From: Streptomyces sp. NBC_00775
GTDB taxonomy: Bacteria; Actinomycetota; Actinomycetes; Streptomycetales; Streptomycetaceae
Reading direction: 5' to 3'
DNA length: 64,000 bases
Assembly: GCF_036347135.1 (NCBI RefSeq)
Contig: NZ_CP108938.1
Location: 5,952,001-6,016,000 of the forward strand
In this document: positions 6,977-15,515 of the stretch, one piece after another
Numbering within the stretch: position 1 is the first letter of the stretch
Layout: each line of letters starts with the position of its first letter
Program-made: the position numbers and the translations under genes
Notes under the pieces: model-generated
Databases searched by the model: none
Told to the model about the DNA's origin: nothing
Seen by the model: only the letters and a program-made list of their open reading frames with translations

Positions 6977-9900
6977 GTGAGCAAGTTCGTGCGGCCGGCA
7001 GCCGAGGGCGCGGACCCGTTCGGGACGGCCCGCCTGCGACGCGGCGTGCTGGACGCCTGGGCTACCAGCCCGGCCCGGTTCCGCGAGGACGCCAACGCCG
7101 AGGAGGACCTGGTCCTCGGCGGGTACCGGGACCGGCTCGTGGTCGAGCTCGCCCAGAATGCCGCCGATGCGGCGGCCAGGGCCGGCGTTCCCGGCCGGCT
7201 CCGGCTCACCCTCCGCGACGGTGTGCTCGCCGCGGCCAACACCGGCGCCCCTCTCGACGCGACCGGCGTCGAGTCGCTCTCCACACTCCGCGCCTCCGCC
7301 AAGCGCGACGCCCACGACACCGCCGTCGGCCGCTTCGGCGTCGGCTTCGCCGCCGTCCTCGCGGTGACCGACGAGCCCGCCGTGGTCGGCCGCCACGGCG
7401 GTGTCCGCTGGTCCCTCGCCGAGGCCCGTGAACTGGCCGGTGACACCGCCCGGCACAGCCCCGGTCTCGGTGACGAGATCCGCCGTCGCGACGGCCATGT
7501 GCCGCTGCTCCGGCTGCCGTTCGCCGCCGAGGGCACCGCCCCGGAGTCGTACGACACCGTTGTCATTCTGCCGCTGCGGGACCCCGCGGCCCAGGATCTC
7601 ACCGAGCGGCTGCTGCGGAACATCGACGACGCTCTCCTGCTCGCCCTCCCCGGCCTCGACGAAGTCGTGGTCGAGGTCGGTCACAGCGACGGCGAGGTGC
7701 GTACGCTGCTGCGGCGCGCCCACGAGGACGGCGTCACCGTCGAGGACTCCCGTGACGGCAGCACCCGCTACCGCGTCGCATCCCACCACGGCCCGCTCGA
7801 CCCCGCCCTCCTCGCCGACCGCCCGGTCGAGGAGCGGCTGCGCCCGCACTGGTCCGTCACCTGGGCCGTCCCGGTGGATGCCGACGGCGCGCCCGCCCGC
7901 CCCCGCACCAGCCCGGTCGTGCACGCGCCCACCCCCAGCGACGAGCCTCTCGGCGTCCCCGCCCTCCTCATCGCCTCGCTCCCGCTCGACACCACCCGGC
8001 GGCATGCCGCCCCCGGGCCGCTCACCGATTTCCTCGTGGAGCGCGCGGCGGACGCGTACGCCGAACTGCTCGCCGCCTGGCGCCCGGTGGACACCGGGAT
8101 CATCGACCTCGTGCCCGGCCCGCTCGGCAAGGGCGAGCTGGACGGCACGCTGCGCCAGGCGATCCTGGACCGGCTGCCCCGTACCGCCTTCCTGCCGCCG
8201 GCCGCCCCGCCGGTCAGTGCTCCGGACACCCCGGACGACTGGCCCGAGACCAGCGTGTCGGAGAACCCGGCCGCCCTGCGGCCCCGCGACGCCGAGGTGG
8301 TGGAAGGCGCGGGCGCCGAGACCGTCCACGTCCTCGCCGAGGTGCTGCCCAGCCTGCTGCCCGCCGGGCTCGAACGCCGGGTGGAGCTGCGGACGCTGGG
8401 TGTCGCCCGTGTCCCGCTCACCGAGGCCGTCGACCGGCTGGCCGGACTGGAGAAGGATCCGGGCTGGTGGCGCAGGCTGTACGACAGCCTCGCCGGGGTC
8501 GACCCCGACCGGCTCTCCGGGCTGCCGGTGCCGCTCGCCGACGGGCGTACGACCATCGGCCCCCGGCAGGTCCTGCTGCCGCTCCCGGACGGGCCCACCC
8601 CCGACGACACCTGGGCCGCCACCTCCGACAGCCTCGCCCGGCTCGGACTCAAGGTCGCCCACCCGGACGCCGCCCACCCGCTCCTGGAGAAGCTGGGCGC
8701 CCTCCCGGCCACGCCCCGCGCCGTGCTCACCACCCCGCAGGTGCGCGCCGCTGTCGCCGCCTCGCTCGACGACGAGGGCGGGGCCTGGGACGAGGACGCC
8801 CTGGACGCGGAGGAGCTGGCGGACACCGTTCTCGCGCTCGTCCGCGACGCCGGTCTCGAACCCGGCGACGAGCCCTGGCTCGGCGCCCTCGCCCTCCCGG
8901 ACGAGGAAGGGGAACTCGCGCCCGCGGGTGAACTCGTGCTGCCCGGCAGCCCGTTCGCCCAGGTCATGCGTGAGGACGAACTGGCCTTCGTGGACGGTGA
9001 GCTGGCCGAGCGCTGGGGTGAGCAGCCGCTCGCCGCCTGTGGCGTGCTCGCCAACTTCGCCCTCGTACGCGCCACCGACCTCGTCCTCGACCCGGACGAG
9101 CTGGAGCCGCGCGACTCCGACTACGCCGAGCCTGATGACGCGGGCCTCCTTGACGCCATCGACGTGTGGTGCGAGGACGTCCTGGACCGGCTGCCGGACG
9201 CGCCGGTGCCGCCGGTCGCCACCGAGATCGTCGCCGTACGGGATCTGGACCTGGTGGACGACGAGCGGTGGCCGCAGGCCCTCGCCCTGCTGTCCCGGCC
9301 GCCGTTGCGGGACGCGCTGACCCAGCCGGTGCGCATCCTGCTGCCGGACGGCACGCACGAGATCGTCCGGCCTTACGCGGCCTGGTGGCTGCGCGGGCAT
9401 CCCGTCCTCGACGGGCGCCGCCCGGCCGGACTGCGGGCGGAGGGCAGCGATCCGCTCCTGCACGGTCTGTACGACGCCGCCGACGCCACCGGCTTCGACG
9501 ACGAGCAGGTGCTGCGGGCGCTGGGGGTGCGGACGTCCGTGGCCGCCCTCCTGGACGAGCCCGGGGGCGCCGCCGAGCTGCTCGACCGGCTCGCCGATCC
9601 CGACCGCGAGGTCTCCGGCGCCCAACTGCACTCCCTCTACGGCTTCCTGGCCGATCTCGACCCCGAGCAGGTGACCCTGCCGGACGAGCTGCGGGCCGTC
9701 GTCGACGGCGAGGTGCGCGTGGTGGACGCGGCCGACGCCGTGGTCGTGGACTCGCCCGACCTGCTGCCCTTCACCGGCGGGATGCCGCTGCTTCCCGTAC
9801 GGCCGTCGCGCGCCGCCGATCTCGCCGAGCTGTTCCAGGTGCGGCGGCTGAGCGAGTCGGTGACGGGGGAAGTGACCTCCGAGGGCGCCGAGCACGATGT

Positions 9901-10156
9901 CCCGGAGTCTGTGAGGGTCCTGCTCGGACCCTCGACGCCCACCTCGTACGTCGAGCACGACGAACTCGTCGTCGACGGCACCGAGTTGGACTGGCGGCGT
10001 ACGCGGGACGGCGTCCTGCACGCCTCCACCTTGGAGGGCGTCGCCGCCGGGCTCGCCTGGGCGGCCGGGCAGTGGCCGCGCCGCTTCGAGGTCGCGGCGC
10101 TCCTCGAAGACCCGTCCCGCACCGAGGAGTTGGCTCGCGACCGCTGGTTCGACTGA
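6977..10156 (+). CDS. Large protein with sacsin/Hsp90-type N-terminal ATPase domain
   Basis: The 1059-aa protein begins with a GHKL ATPase fold. The N-box is ELAQNAADAA (E58, N61, D64), a modified G1 box is AAANTGAPL near residue 88, and the G2 glycine loop is GRFGVGFAAVL at 118-128. This is the signature of sacsin-type and Hsp90-like ATPases, annotated in Streptomyces as a molecular chaperone Hsp90 or sacsin N-terminal ATPase-like protein. The remaining 800 residues are acidic and Leu-rich with no domain I can name, and no Hsp90 middle or C-terminal domain is evident. The start is a GTG at 6977 after GAGAGGGAGAG. Whether it is a true chaperone is not known. Confidence 0.85.
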   Translation: MSKFVRPAAEGADPFGTARLRRGVLDAWATSPARFREDANAEEDLVLGGYRDRLVVELAQNAADAAARAGVPGRLRLTLRDGVLAAANTGAPLDATGVESLSTLRASAKRDAHDTAVGRFGVGFAAVLAVTDEPAVVGRHGGVRWSLAEARELAGDTARHSPGLGDEIRRRDGHVPLLRLPFAAEGTAPESYDTVVILPLRDPAAQDLTERLLRNIDDALLLALPGLDEVVVEVGHSDGEVRTLLRRAHEDGVTVEDSRDGSTRYRVASHHGPLDPALLADRPVEERLRPHWSVTWAVPVDADGAPARPRTSPVVHAPTPSDEPLGVPALLIASLPLDTTRRHAAPGPLTDFLVERAADAYAELLAAWRPVDTGIIDLVPGPLGKGELDGTLRQAILDRLPRTAFLPPAAPPVSAPDTPDDWPETSVSENPAALRPRDAEVVEGAGAETVHVLAEVLPSLLPAGLERRVELRTLGVARVPLTEAVDRLAGLEKDPGWWRRLYDSLAGVDPDRLSGLPVPLADGRTTIGPRQVLLPLPDGPTPDDTWAATSDSLARLGLKVAHPDAAHPLLEKLGALPATPRAVLTTPQVRAAVAASLDDEGGAWDEDALDAEELADTVLALVRDAGLEPGDEPWLGALALPDEEGELAPAGELVLPGSPFAQVMREDELAFVDGELAERWGEQPLAACGVLANFALVRATDLVLDPDELEPRDSDYAEPDDAGLLDAIDVWCEDVLDRLPDAPVPPVATEIVAVRDLDLVDDERWPQALALLSRPPLRDALTQPVRILLPDGTHEIVRPYAAWWLRGHPVLDGRRPAGLRAEGSDPLLHGLYDAADATGFDDEQVLRALGVRTSVAALLDEPGGAAELLDRLADPDREVSGAQLHSLYGFLADLDPEQVTLPDELRAVVDGEVRVVDAADAVVVDSPDLLPFTGGMPLLPVRPSRAADLAELFQVRRLSESVTGEVTSEGAEHDVPESVRVLLGPSTPTSYVEHDELVVDGTELDWRRTRDGVLHASTLEGVAAGLAWAAGQWPRRFEVAALLEDPSRTEELARDRWFD

Positions 10157-10179
10157 CCTTCACGGGTTGGTTGAATTTT

Positions 10180-10253
10180 CTTCACTTCTCGTACAACCAT
10201 TCACTCCAGACGCATGTCTGTTCACCTGAGTCACCAGACTCCTAGATCGGTTG
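10180..10253 (+). promoter_or_regulatory. Conserved upstream block, copy A
   Basis: This 74-nt stretch shares the order TCTTCA, GTACAACCA-TCACTC, a CAGAC/GTCTG inverted repeat, then TTCACCTGAGTCA and CAGACTCC with the region before the next paralogous gene (11249-11321). GAGTC-acca-GACTC forms a second small inverted repeat. It ends 57 nt before the ATG of the first secreted paralog. The conservation between otherwise diverged spacers suggests a promoter or operator shared by both genes. Confidence 0.6.
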
Positions 10254-10309
10254 GGCACCGCGGCGACTACGACGACTCGTGGTGCCCCCTCTCCTCACGG
10301 GGTAACAAC

Positions 10310-11167
10310 ATGCGCATACGTGCCACCGCGGCCGCCGCGACTCTCACCGGCGCCCTGGCTCTCACCGCTCTCGCCCTGCCGACGGCTCAGGCCGCCGATG
10401 CTCCGTCCCTGAACAAGCCGGCCGCCGCGTCCGTCTTCGGCGCGCACGCGAAGACGGCGTTCTCCGCGACGACCGCGGCCGCCGACCCGGCGGTCTCGAA
10501 CGTCACCGTCAACGCCGGCAAGGACATCGTCCTGGGCACGACGGTGGCCAAGACGATCAACGTCTCGCTGACCGCCACGCACGCCTCCGGCATCGCGGAC
10601 GCCTACATCGACCTGTGGCACGGTTCCGACCTGGACAACGTCGACGGCTACCTGGGCCCGAACGAGGACGCCGCGACCTGCACCGCCACCAGCGCCACCA
10701 CGTCCACCTGCAAGCTGACCATCACGGTCGACCCGCAGCTCGACCTGTACATGAACGCCCTCGCGGGCACGTGGCACGTCACGGCGGCCGCGCTCGCCAA
10801 TGACGGCAGCATCTACGCGAACGACTACTTCGACACCCACCGTGTCCAGCGCGCCTCCAAGCTGACGGTCAACGCCTCGCCGGAGCCGGTGAAGAAGGGC
10901 AAGACCATCACGGTCACGGGCAAGCTGTCCCGCGCCAACTGGGAGGACTTCGCGTACCACGGCTACACCGGCCAGTCGGTGCAGCTGCAGTTCCGCAAGA
11001 AGGGCAGCGACACCTACACCACCGTCAAGACCATCAAGACGGACAGCACGGGCAACCTGAAGACGACCACCACGGCCTCCGTGGACGGCTACTTCCGCTA
11101 CAGCTTCGTGGGCACCTCGACCACCCCGGCCATCAAGGCCACGGGTGACTACGTCGACGTGCAGTAG
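10310..11167 (+). CDS. Secreted protein with C-terminal repeated domain, paralog 1
   Basis: The 285-aa precursor has a signal peptide (MRIRATAAAATL, hydrophobic core, ALPTAQA) with cleavage expected before ADAP. The mature part is Thr/Asp/Ala-rich and beta-strand-like. The final 105 residues, from SKLTVNASPEPVKKGKTITV through GYTGQSVQLQFRKKGSDTYT to ATGDYVDVQ, resemble a bacterial immunoglobulin-like domain and are nearly identical to those of the next gene. The middle part contains two cysteines (CTATSATTSTCK) that may form a disulfide. The function is unknown; an extracellular structural or binding role is likely. It is a tandem duplicate of 11392-12324 and shares its upstream block. Confidence 0.85.
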   Translation: MRIRATAAAATLTGALALTALALPTAQAADAPSLNKPAAASVFGAHAKTAFSATTAAADPAVSNVTVNAGKDIVLGTTVAKTINVSLTATHASGIADAYIDLWHGSDLDNVDGYLGPNEDAATCTATSATTSTCKLTITVDPQLDLYMNALAGTWHVTAAALANDGSIYANDYFDTHRVQRASKLTVNASPEPVKKGKTITVTGKLSRANWEDFAYHGYTGQSVQLQFRKKGSDTYTTVKTIKTDSTGNLKTTTTASVDGYFRYSFVGTSTTPAIKATGDYVDVQ

Positions 11168-11185
11168 TCGCGGCCGATGGCCAGG

Positions 11186-11221
11186 GCAAGCGGCGCCGGG
11201 GGAGCCCCGGGCGCCGCTTGC
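11186..11221 (+). terminator. Hairpin terminator after paralog 1
   Basis: GCAAGCGGCGCC (11186-11197) pairs perfectly with GGCGCCGCTTGC (11210-11221) across a 12-nt G/C loop, 18 nt after the stop codon. No T-tract follows, as is usual in Streptomyces. Confidence 0.75.
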
Positions 11222-11248
11222 TGTGAGTTTGGTAATCCGCTCACAAAG

Positions 11249-11321
11249 TCTTCAAATCCTGTACAACCAATCACTCGCGTCACAGATCTGATCACCTGAG
11301 TCAACAGACTCCACCATCACT
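11249..11321 (+). promoter_or_regulatory. Conserved upstream block, copy B
   Basis: This is the second copy of the block at 10180-10253, with the same order of TCTTCA, GTACAACCAaTCACTC, TCACCTGAGTCA and CAGACTCC. Here the first inverted repeat is reduced to CAGATCTG, while GAGTC-aaca-GACTC is kept. It lies 71 nt before the start of paralog 2. Confidence 0.6.
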
Positions 11322-11391
11322 TGGGCCCCGTGCGACGACGAGCCGTGAGGAACGACCACCACCGGGGCCCCTTTCTCCACTTGGGGATCGC

Positions 11392-12324
11392 ATGCGCATA
11401 CGTGCCACCGTGGCCGCCGTCTCCGGCGCCCTGGCCCTCTCCGCCTTCGCCGTTCCGGGCGCCCACGCCGCCGACGCCTCCGCCGCCTCCCGCGCGGACG
11501 TCGCCAAGGTGCAGGAAGCCGCCCACGCCGCGTCCGGCAAGACCGCGTTCAGCACCTCTTCGGCTGCCGACACCGGCACGCCCTACGCGCTCGACCTGTC
11601 CTTCTCCGCCGTGAAGGTCAACAACGGCAAGCCGATCGTCGCGGGCATCGCCAACAAGGTCACCGCCCCGGTCACCTTCAACATCACGCACGCCGCCGAC
11701 GTCGACATCACCGCCGACGACTTCATCCTGGACATGGAGATCTACCGCGGTTCCTACGAGGAGCCGGACAGCATCCTGTTCGGCGACGACCTCCCGGTCT
11801 GCACCGCGACCTCGACGACGGCCGCCACCTGCAAGGGCACCATCGACGTCTACCCGGACACCGACCTGGTCAACGCCGACGCCGCCACCTGGAAGGCCAT
11901 CGGCTACGCGGTCGCGCTCAACGGCGTCGACATCACCGCTGACGACGTCGACTGGAGCAAGGTCGGCTACGTCGAGCAGGACGCGCTGGCCACCACCAAG
12001 CTGCAGCGCTACTCCAAGCTGACGGTCAACGCCTCGCCGGAGCCGGTGAAGAAGGGCAAGACCATCACGGTGACGGGCAAGCTGTCCCGCGCCAACTGGG
12101 AGACCCACAAGTACGCGGGTTACACCGGCCAGTCGGTGCAGCTGCAGTTCCGCAAGAAGGGCAGCGACACCTACACCACCGTCAAGACCATCAAGACGGA
12201 CAGCACGGGCAACCTGAAGACGACCACGACGGCCTCCGTCGACGGTTACTTCCGCTACTCCTTCGCGGGCACCGCGACCACCCCGGCCGTCAAGGCCACG
12301 GGTGACTACGTCGACGTGCAGTAG
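11392..12324 (+). CDS. Secreted protein with C-terminal repeated domain, paralog 2
   Basis: The 310-aa precursor has a signal peptide that starts MRIRATVAAVSG and ends FAVPGAHA, with cleavage before ADAS. The N-terminal half is diverged from paralog 1 and more acidic (DVDITADDFILDMEIY, GVDITADDVDWSKVGY), with one CTATSTTAATCK cysteine pair. The last 105 residues match paralog 1 almost exactly, also at DNA level, which points to recent duplication or gene conversion. Acidic clusters could bind calcium, but no EF-hand is present. A trinucleotide microsatellite begins at the stop codon. Confidence 0.85.
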   Translation: MRIRATVAAVSGALALSAFAVPGAHAADASAASRADVAKVQEAAHAASGKTAFSTSSAADTGTPYALDLSFSAVKVNNGKPIVAGIANKVTAPVTFNITHAADVDITADDFILDMEIYRGSYEEPDSILFGDDLPVCTATSTTAATCKGTIDVYPDTDLVNADAATWKAIGYAVALNGVDITADDVDWSKVGYVEQDALATTKLQRYSKLTVNASPEPVKKGKTITVTGKLSRANWETHKYAGYTGQSVQLQFRKKGSDTYTTVKTIKTDSTGNLKTTTTASVDGYFRYSFAGTATTPAVKATGDYVDVQ

Positions 12325-12384
12325 TAGCAACAGCAGTAGTAGCAACAGCAGTAGCAGCAACAGCAGTAGCAGCGACAGAGGCAG
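12322..12384 (+). repeat. Trinucleotide/15-bp tandem repeat at the stop codon
   Basis: From the TAG stop onward the sequence runs in AGY and AAC triplets arranged as about four copies of a 15-bp unit (CAGCAGTAGTAGCAA and variants), ending near GCGACAGAGGCAG. The stop codon is followed in frame by a second TAG. Such low-complexity triplet arrays are rare in Streptomyces. The tract lies between the gene and the terminator at 12410. Confidence 0.85.
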
Positions 12385-12409
12385 TCGGCAGTAGTCGCGA
12401 ACTCCGTGT

Positions 12410-12446
12410 GGTTTCCCCGCGCCCCATCCAGGAGCGCGGGGAAACC
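12410..12446. terminator. Bidirectional hairpin terminator
   Basis: GGTTTCCCCGCGC (12410-12422) and GCGCGGGGAAACC (12434-12446) form a perfect 13-bp stem with an 11-nt loop. It lies between convergent genes (secreted paralog 2 and the P-type ATPase), so it can serve both strands. Confidence 0.85.
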
Positions 12447-12451
12447 GCGTT

Positions 12452-14851
12452 TCAAGCCGGGAAACGGCGGTCGACCCACCTCCACAGGAACTCCAGGACG
12501 GCCGCCGCCACCGCCGAGATCCCCACCGCGATCCACGGCATCGTCTCGCCGACCAGTTTCAGCGCGAAGAAGTGCTGCAGACCCGGCACCACGAGCACCA
12601 GCAGGAACGCCCCGCCCATCGCGGCGACGAGGCAGACCCGCCACCAGGTGTACGGCCGGGCGATGATCACGAGCACCCACATCGAGATCAGGAAGAGCGT
12701 CAGCGTCGCGGCGCTCGTCTCCGCGTCCAACGAGCCCTCGCCCGTGTAGTAGTGACGGGCGATCAGATAGGTCACGAAGGTGGCCACTCCGGCGACGACC
12801 CCGCCCGGGATCGAGTACCGCATGACCCGCCGTACGAAGTGGGGTTGCGCGCGCTCCTTGTTGGGGGCGAGCGCGAGGAAGAAGGCCGGGATGCCGATGG
12901 TCAGGGTGGAGAGAAGGGTCAAGTGCCGTGGCAGGAAGGGGTATTCGACCTGCCAGCACACCACCAGGATGGCCAGCAGCACCGAGTAGACCGTCTTCAC
13001 CAGGAAGAGGGTCGCGACCCGGGTGATGTTCCCGATGACCCTGCGGCCCTCCGCGACCACCGAGGGCAGCGTCGAGAAGCTGTTGTTGAGGAGGACGATC
13101 TGGGCCACCGCCCGGGTGGCCTCCGAGCCCGAGCCCATGGACACGCCGATGTCGGCGTCCTTCAGGGCCAGTACGTCGTTCACGCCGTCGCCCGTCATCG
13201 CCACCGTGTGCCCGTGCGACTGCAGCGCGCCCACCATGTCCCGCTTCTGCTGCGGGGTGACCCGCCCGAACACCGTCCCCTTGTCCAGCGACTTCGCCAT
13301 CTCCTCCTTCTCGTCGGGGAGATGGCGCGCGTCCACGACGGAGCCGGTGAGCCCGAGCTTCCCGGCCACCGCGCCCACCGACACCGCGTTGTCGCCGGAG
13401 ATGACCTTCGCCTTGACGTCCTGCTCGGCGAAGTAGCGCAGGGTCTCCGCCGCGTCCGGGCGCAGCCGCTGCTCCAGGACGACCAGGGCGGTGGGCCTGG
13501 CGTCGAGCTTGACCTCCGGGCCGTCCAGATCACGGGTCGCGCGGGAGAGCAGCAGCACCCGCAGCCCCGCCTCGTTCAGCCGCTCGGTCTCGGCGAGCGC
13601 CGGATCCCCGGCGGGCAGCAGGACGTCGGGGGCGCCGAGCAGCCATGTGCTCGACTCGCCGTTGCCCTCGCTGAAGGACGCTCCGCTGTACTTGCGGGCC
13701 GAGGAGAAGGGCAGCGACTCGGTGCAGCGCCACTCCTCGCTGTCCGGGTAGGCGGCGATGATCGCCTGGAGGGAGGCGTTCGGCCGCGGGTCCGATTCGC
13801 CGAGCGCGCCGAGGACCCTGCGTACGTACGACTCGTCGGCGCCCTGGAGCGGCCGCAGCTCGGTGACGTCCATGCCGCCCTCGGTGAGGGTGCCGGTCTT
13901 GTCCAGGCAGACGGTGTCGATGCGGGCGAGGCCCTCGATGGCGGGGAGTTCCTGCACGAGGCACTGTTTTCGGCCAAGGCGGATGACGCCGATCGCGAAG
14001 GCCACGGAGGTGAGGAGGACCAGTCCCTCGGGGACCATCGGCACGATTCCGCCGACCGTCCGCGCGATGGATTCCTTGAAATCGTGCTGCTTGACGACGA
14101 GCTGGCTGATGACCAGGCCGATCGCGGTCGGGATCATCATCCACGTCACGTACTTGAGGATCGTGGAGATACCGGACCGCAGCTCGGAGTGGACGAGGGT
14201 GAAGCGCGAGGCCTCTTCGGCCAGCTGCGCCGCGTAGGCCTCCCGGCCCACCTTCGTCGCGGTGAAGGCGCCGCCACCCGCGACCACGAAGGAGCCCGAC
14301 ATCACCTCGTCGCCGGGGTGCTTGACCACCGGGTCGGCCTCACCGGTGAGCAGTGACTCGTCGATCTCCAGGCCGTCGGCCTCGGCGCAGCTGCCGTCGA
14401 CGACGATCTTGTCGCCGGGCCCGATCTCGATCAGATCCCCGAGCACGATCTCCGACGTGCTGACCTCGGTGGCGACCCCGTCCCTGCGTACGGTCGGTTT
14501 CGCCTCGCCGATCACCGCGAGCGAGTCCAGGGTCTTCTTGGCCCGCCACTCCTGGATGATGCCGATCCCGGTGTTGGCGATGATCACGTACCCGAACAGG
14601 CTGTCCTGGAACGGCGCCACGAACAGCATGATCAGCCAGAGCACGCCGATGATCGCGTTGAAGCGTGTGAAGACGTTGGCCTTGACGATCTCGCGCAGGG
14701 AGCGGCTGCTGCGCACGGGGACGTCGTTCACCTCGCCCCGCGCGATCCGCTCGGCGACCTCGGCGGCGGACAGTCCCCGCACCTGCCGCGTGTGCGGTAT
14801 GGGCACGGGGTGAACGGGATCGAGTTCGGCGCCCGCGTCGATGTGCGTCAT
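12452..14851 (-). CDS. Cation-transporting P-type ATPase, CtpE-like
   Basis: The 799-aa protein has all P-type ATPase signatures: LLTGE in the actuator domain (TGE at 169-171), the membrane motif PMVPEGLVLL (271-280), the phosphorylation site DKTGTLT with Asp317, and the hinge TGDGVNDVLALKDADIG. About ten membrane segments are seen. The PMVPEGL motif instead of a CPC or PEGLP motif, together with the overall layout, resembles mycobacterial CtpE, which has been linked to calcium uptake. The ion here is therefore inferred, not shown. The gene is convergent with the secreted paralogs and lies 112 nt downstream of the DUF2530 gene on the same strand. Confidence 0.9.
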   Translation of the reverse strand: MTHIDAGAELDPVHPVPIPHTRQVRGLSAAEVAERIARGEVNDVPVRSSRSLREIVKANVFTRFNAIIGVLWLIMLFVAPFQDSLFGYVIIANTGIGIIQEWRAKKTLDSLAVIGEAKPTVRRDGVATEVSTSEIVLGDLIEIGPGDKIVVDGSCAEADGLEIDESLLTGEADPVVKHPGDEVMSGSFVVAGGGAFTATKVGREAYAAQLAEEASRFTLVHSELRSGISTILKYVTWMMIPTAIGLVISQLVVKQHDFKESIARTVGGIVPMVPEGLVLLTSVAFAIGVIRLGRKQCLVQELPAIEGLARIDTVCLDKTGTLTEGGMDVTELRPLQGADESYVRRVLGALGESDPRPNASLQAIIAAYPDSEEWRCTESLPFSSARKYSGASFSEGNGESSTWLLGAPDVLLPAGDPALAETERLNEAGLRVLLLSRATRDLDGPEVKLDARPTALVVLEQRLRPDAAETLRYFAEQDVKAKVISGDNAVSVGAVAGKLGLTGSVVDARHLPDEKEEMAKSLDKGTVFGRVTPQQKRDMVGALQSHGHTVAMTGDGVNDVLALKDADIGVSMGSGSEATRAVAQIVLLNNSFSTLPSVVAEGRRVIGNITRVATLFLVKTVYSVLLAILVVCWQVEYPFLPRHLTLLSTLTIGIPAFFLALAPNKERAQPHFVRRVMRYSIPGGVVAGVATFVTYLIARHYYTGEGSLDAETSAATLTLFLISMWVLVIIARPYTWWRVCLVAAMGGAFLLVLVVPGLQHFFALKLVGETMPWIAVGISAVAAAVLEFLWRWVDRRFPA

Positions 14852-14963
14852 GCATTCGACGGTACGTGCGGATATACGGCTTCACCTGCCGAGTGCGCCA
14901 AAGATCCGACCAGGGGAGGACGGCGACGGCGGGGAGTGATGCCGTGGGTGTAGGGGGAGCTGG

Positions 14964-15251
14964 TTACTCCGCAGCAGGGGCCGAGCGCTCCGCTTCGGCG
15001 GCGGCCTCGGCGGCGGCCCGCTTGAGTGCGGCGTCGCGGCCCCGGACGTACCAGATGCCGATCAGGCCGAGACCCGCGCCGGCCAGGCAGGTCCACAGCC
15101 ACCACAGGTGCCCGTGGTCGTCGAACCAGCCGTAGAACGGCAGCTGCACCAGGAAGAGGACGAACCAAAGAATCGTGCCGCCCGTGATGGTGGCGACGAT
15201 CGGGCCCTCCAGGGGCTCCGGCGCCTCGTGCTTGGGGGTCCACTTCGCCAT
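14964..15251 (-). CDS. DUF2530 membrane protein
   Basis: The 95-aa product (MAKWTPKHEAPEPLEGP) has two membrane segments, around TILWFVLFLVQLPFYGW and LWWLWTCLAGAGLGLIGIWY, then a basic/Ala-rich cytoplasmic tail. This matches the actinobacterial DUF2530 family, function unknown. I use the ATG at 15251; the one at 15257 would add two residues. It may be cotranscribed with the downstream P-type ATPase. Confidence 0.8.
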   Translation of the reverse strand: MAKWTPKHEAPEPLEGPIVATITGGTILWFVLFLVQLPFYGWFDDHGHLWWLWTCLAGAGLGLIGIWYVRGRDAALKRAAAEAAAEAERSAPAAE

Positions 15252-15410
15252 GTGCACAGCTTACGAGGGTCCCGGACCGGCGGTCGCGTGCGGCCGTACG
15301 AGCCGGTGCGCGCACCCGAGCCGCCCTTGTATACCAAGTGTCTACGCGCGGAGATAGCGAATTCGACCTCATATGTTCATACTGAAACAGCCTGAGTCTG
15401 GCCAGTTGTA

Positions 15411-15491
15411 TTCGTACGAAACACCAACAGCAACATGGGGGAAACCTGTTGGTGATCGAGCGCTGGCGAGACTTGATCACGTTTCCCCCAT
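15411..15491 (+). promoter_or_regulatory. Structured leader of the NCS2 permease gene
   Basis: A 10-bp palindrome TTCGTACGAA lies at 15411-15420. Downstream, ATGGGGGAAAC (15435-15445) is the exact reverse complement of GTTTCCCCCAT (15481-15491), and nested inside it GTGATC (15452-15457) pairs with GATCAC (15475-15480). The RNA would form a long two-part hairpin that ends 24 nt before the ATG. The palindrome could be an operator and the hairpin an attenuator; neither is matched to a known riboswitch class. Confidence 0.6.
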
Positions 15492-15515
15492 CCCCCTGCA
15501 CGTTTGAGGTCACGC

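Noticed and set aside
6626..10021. 1131-aa minus-strand frame opposite the sacsin-like gene
   Set aside because: It is an antisense shadow in high-GC DNA; the plus-strand frame has clear ATPase motifs and proper codon bias, while this one is Gly/Arg/Val-rich without domains.
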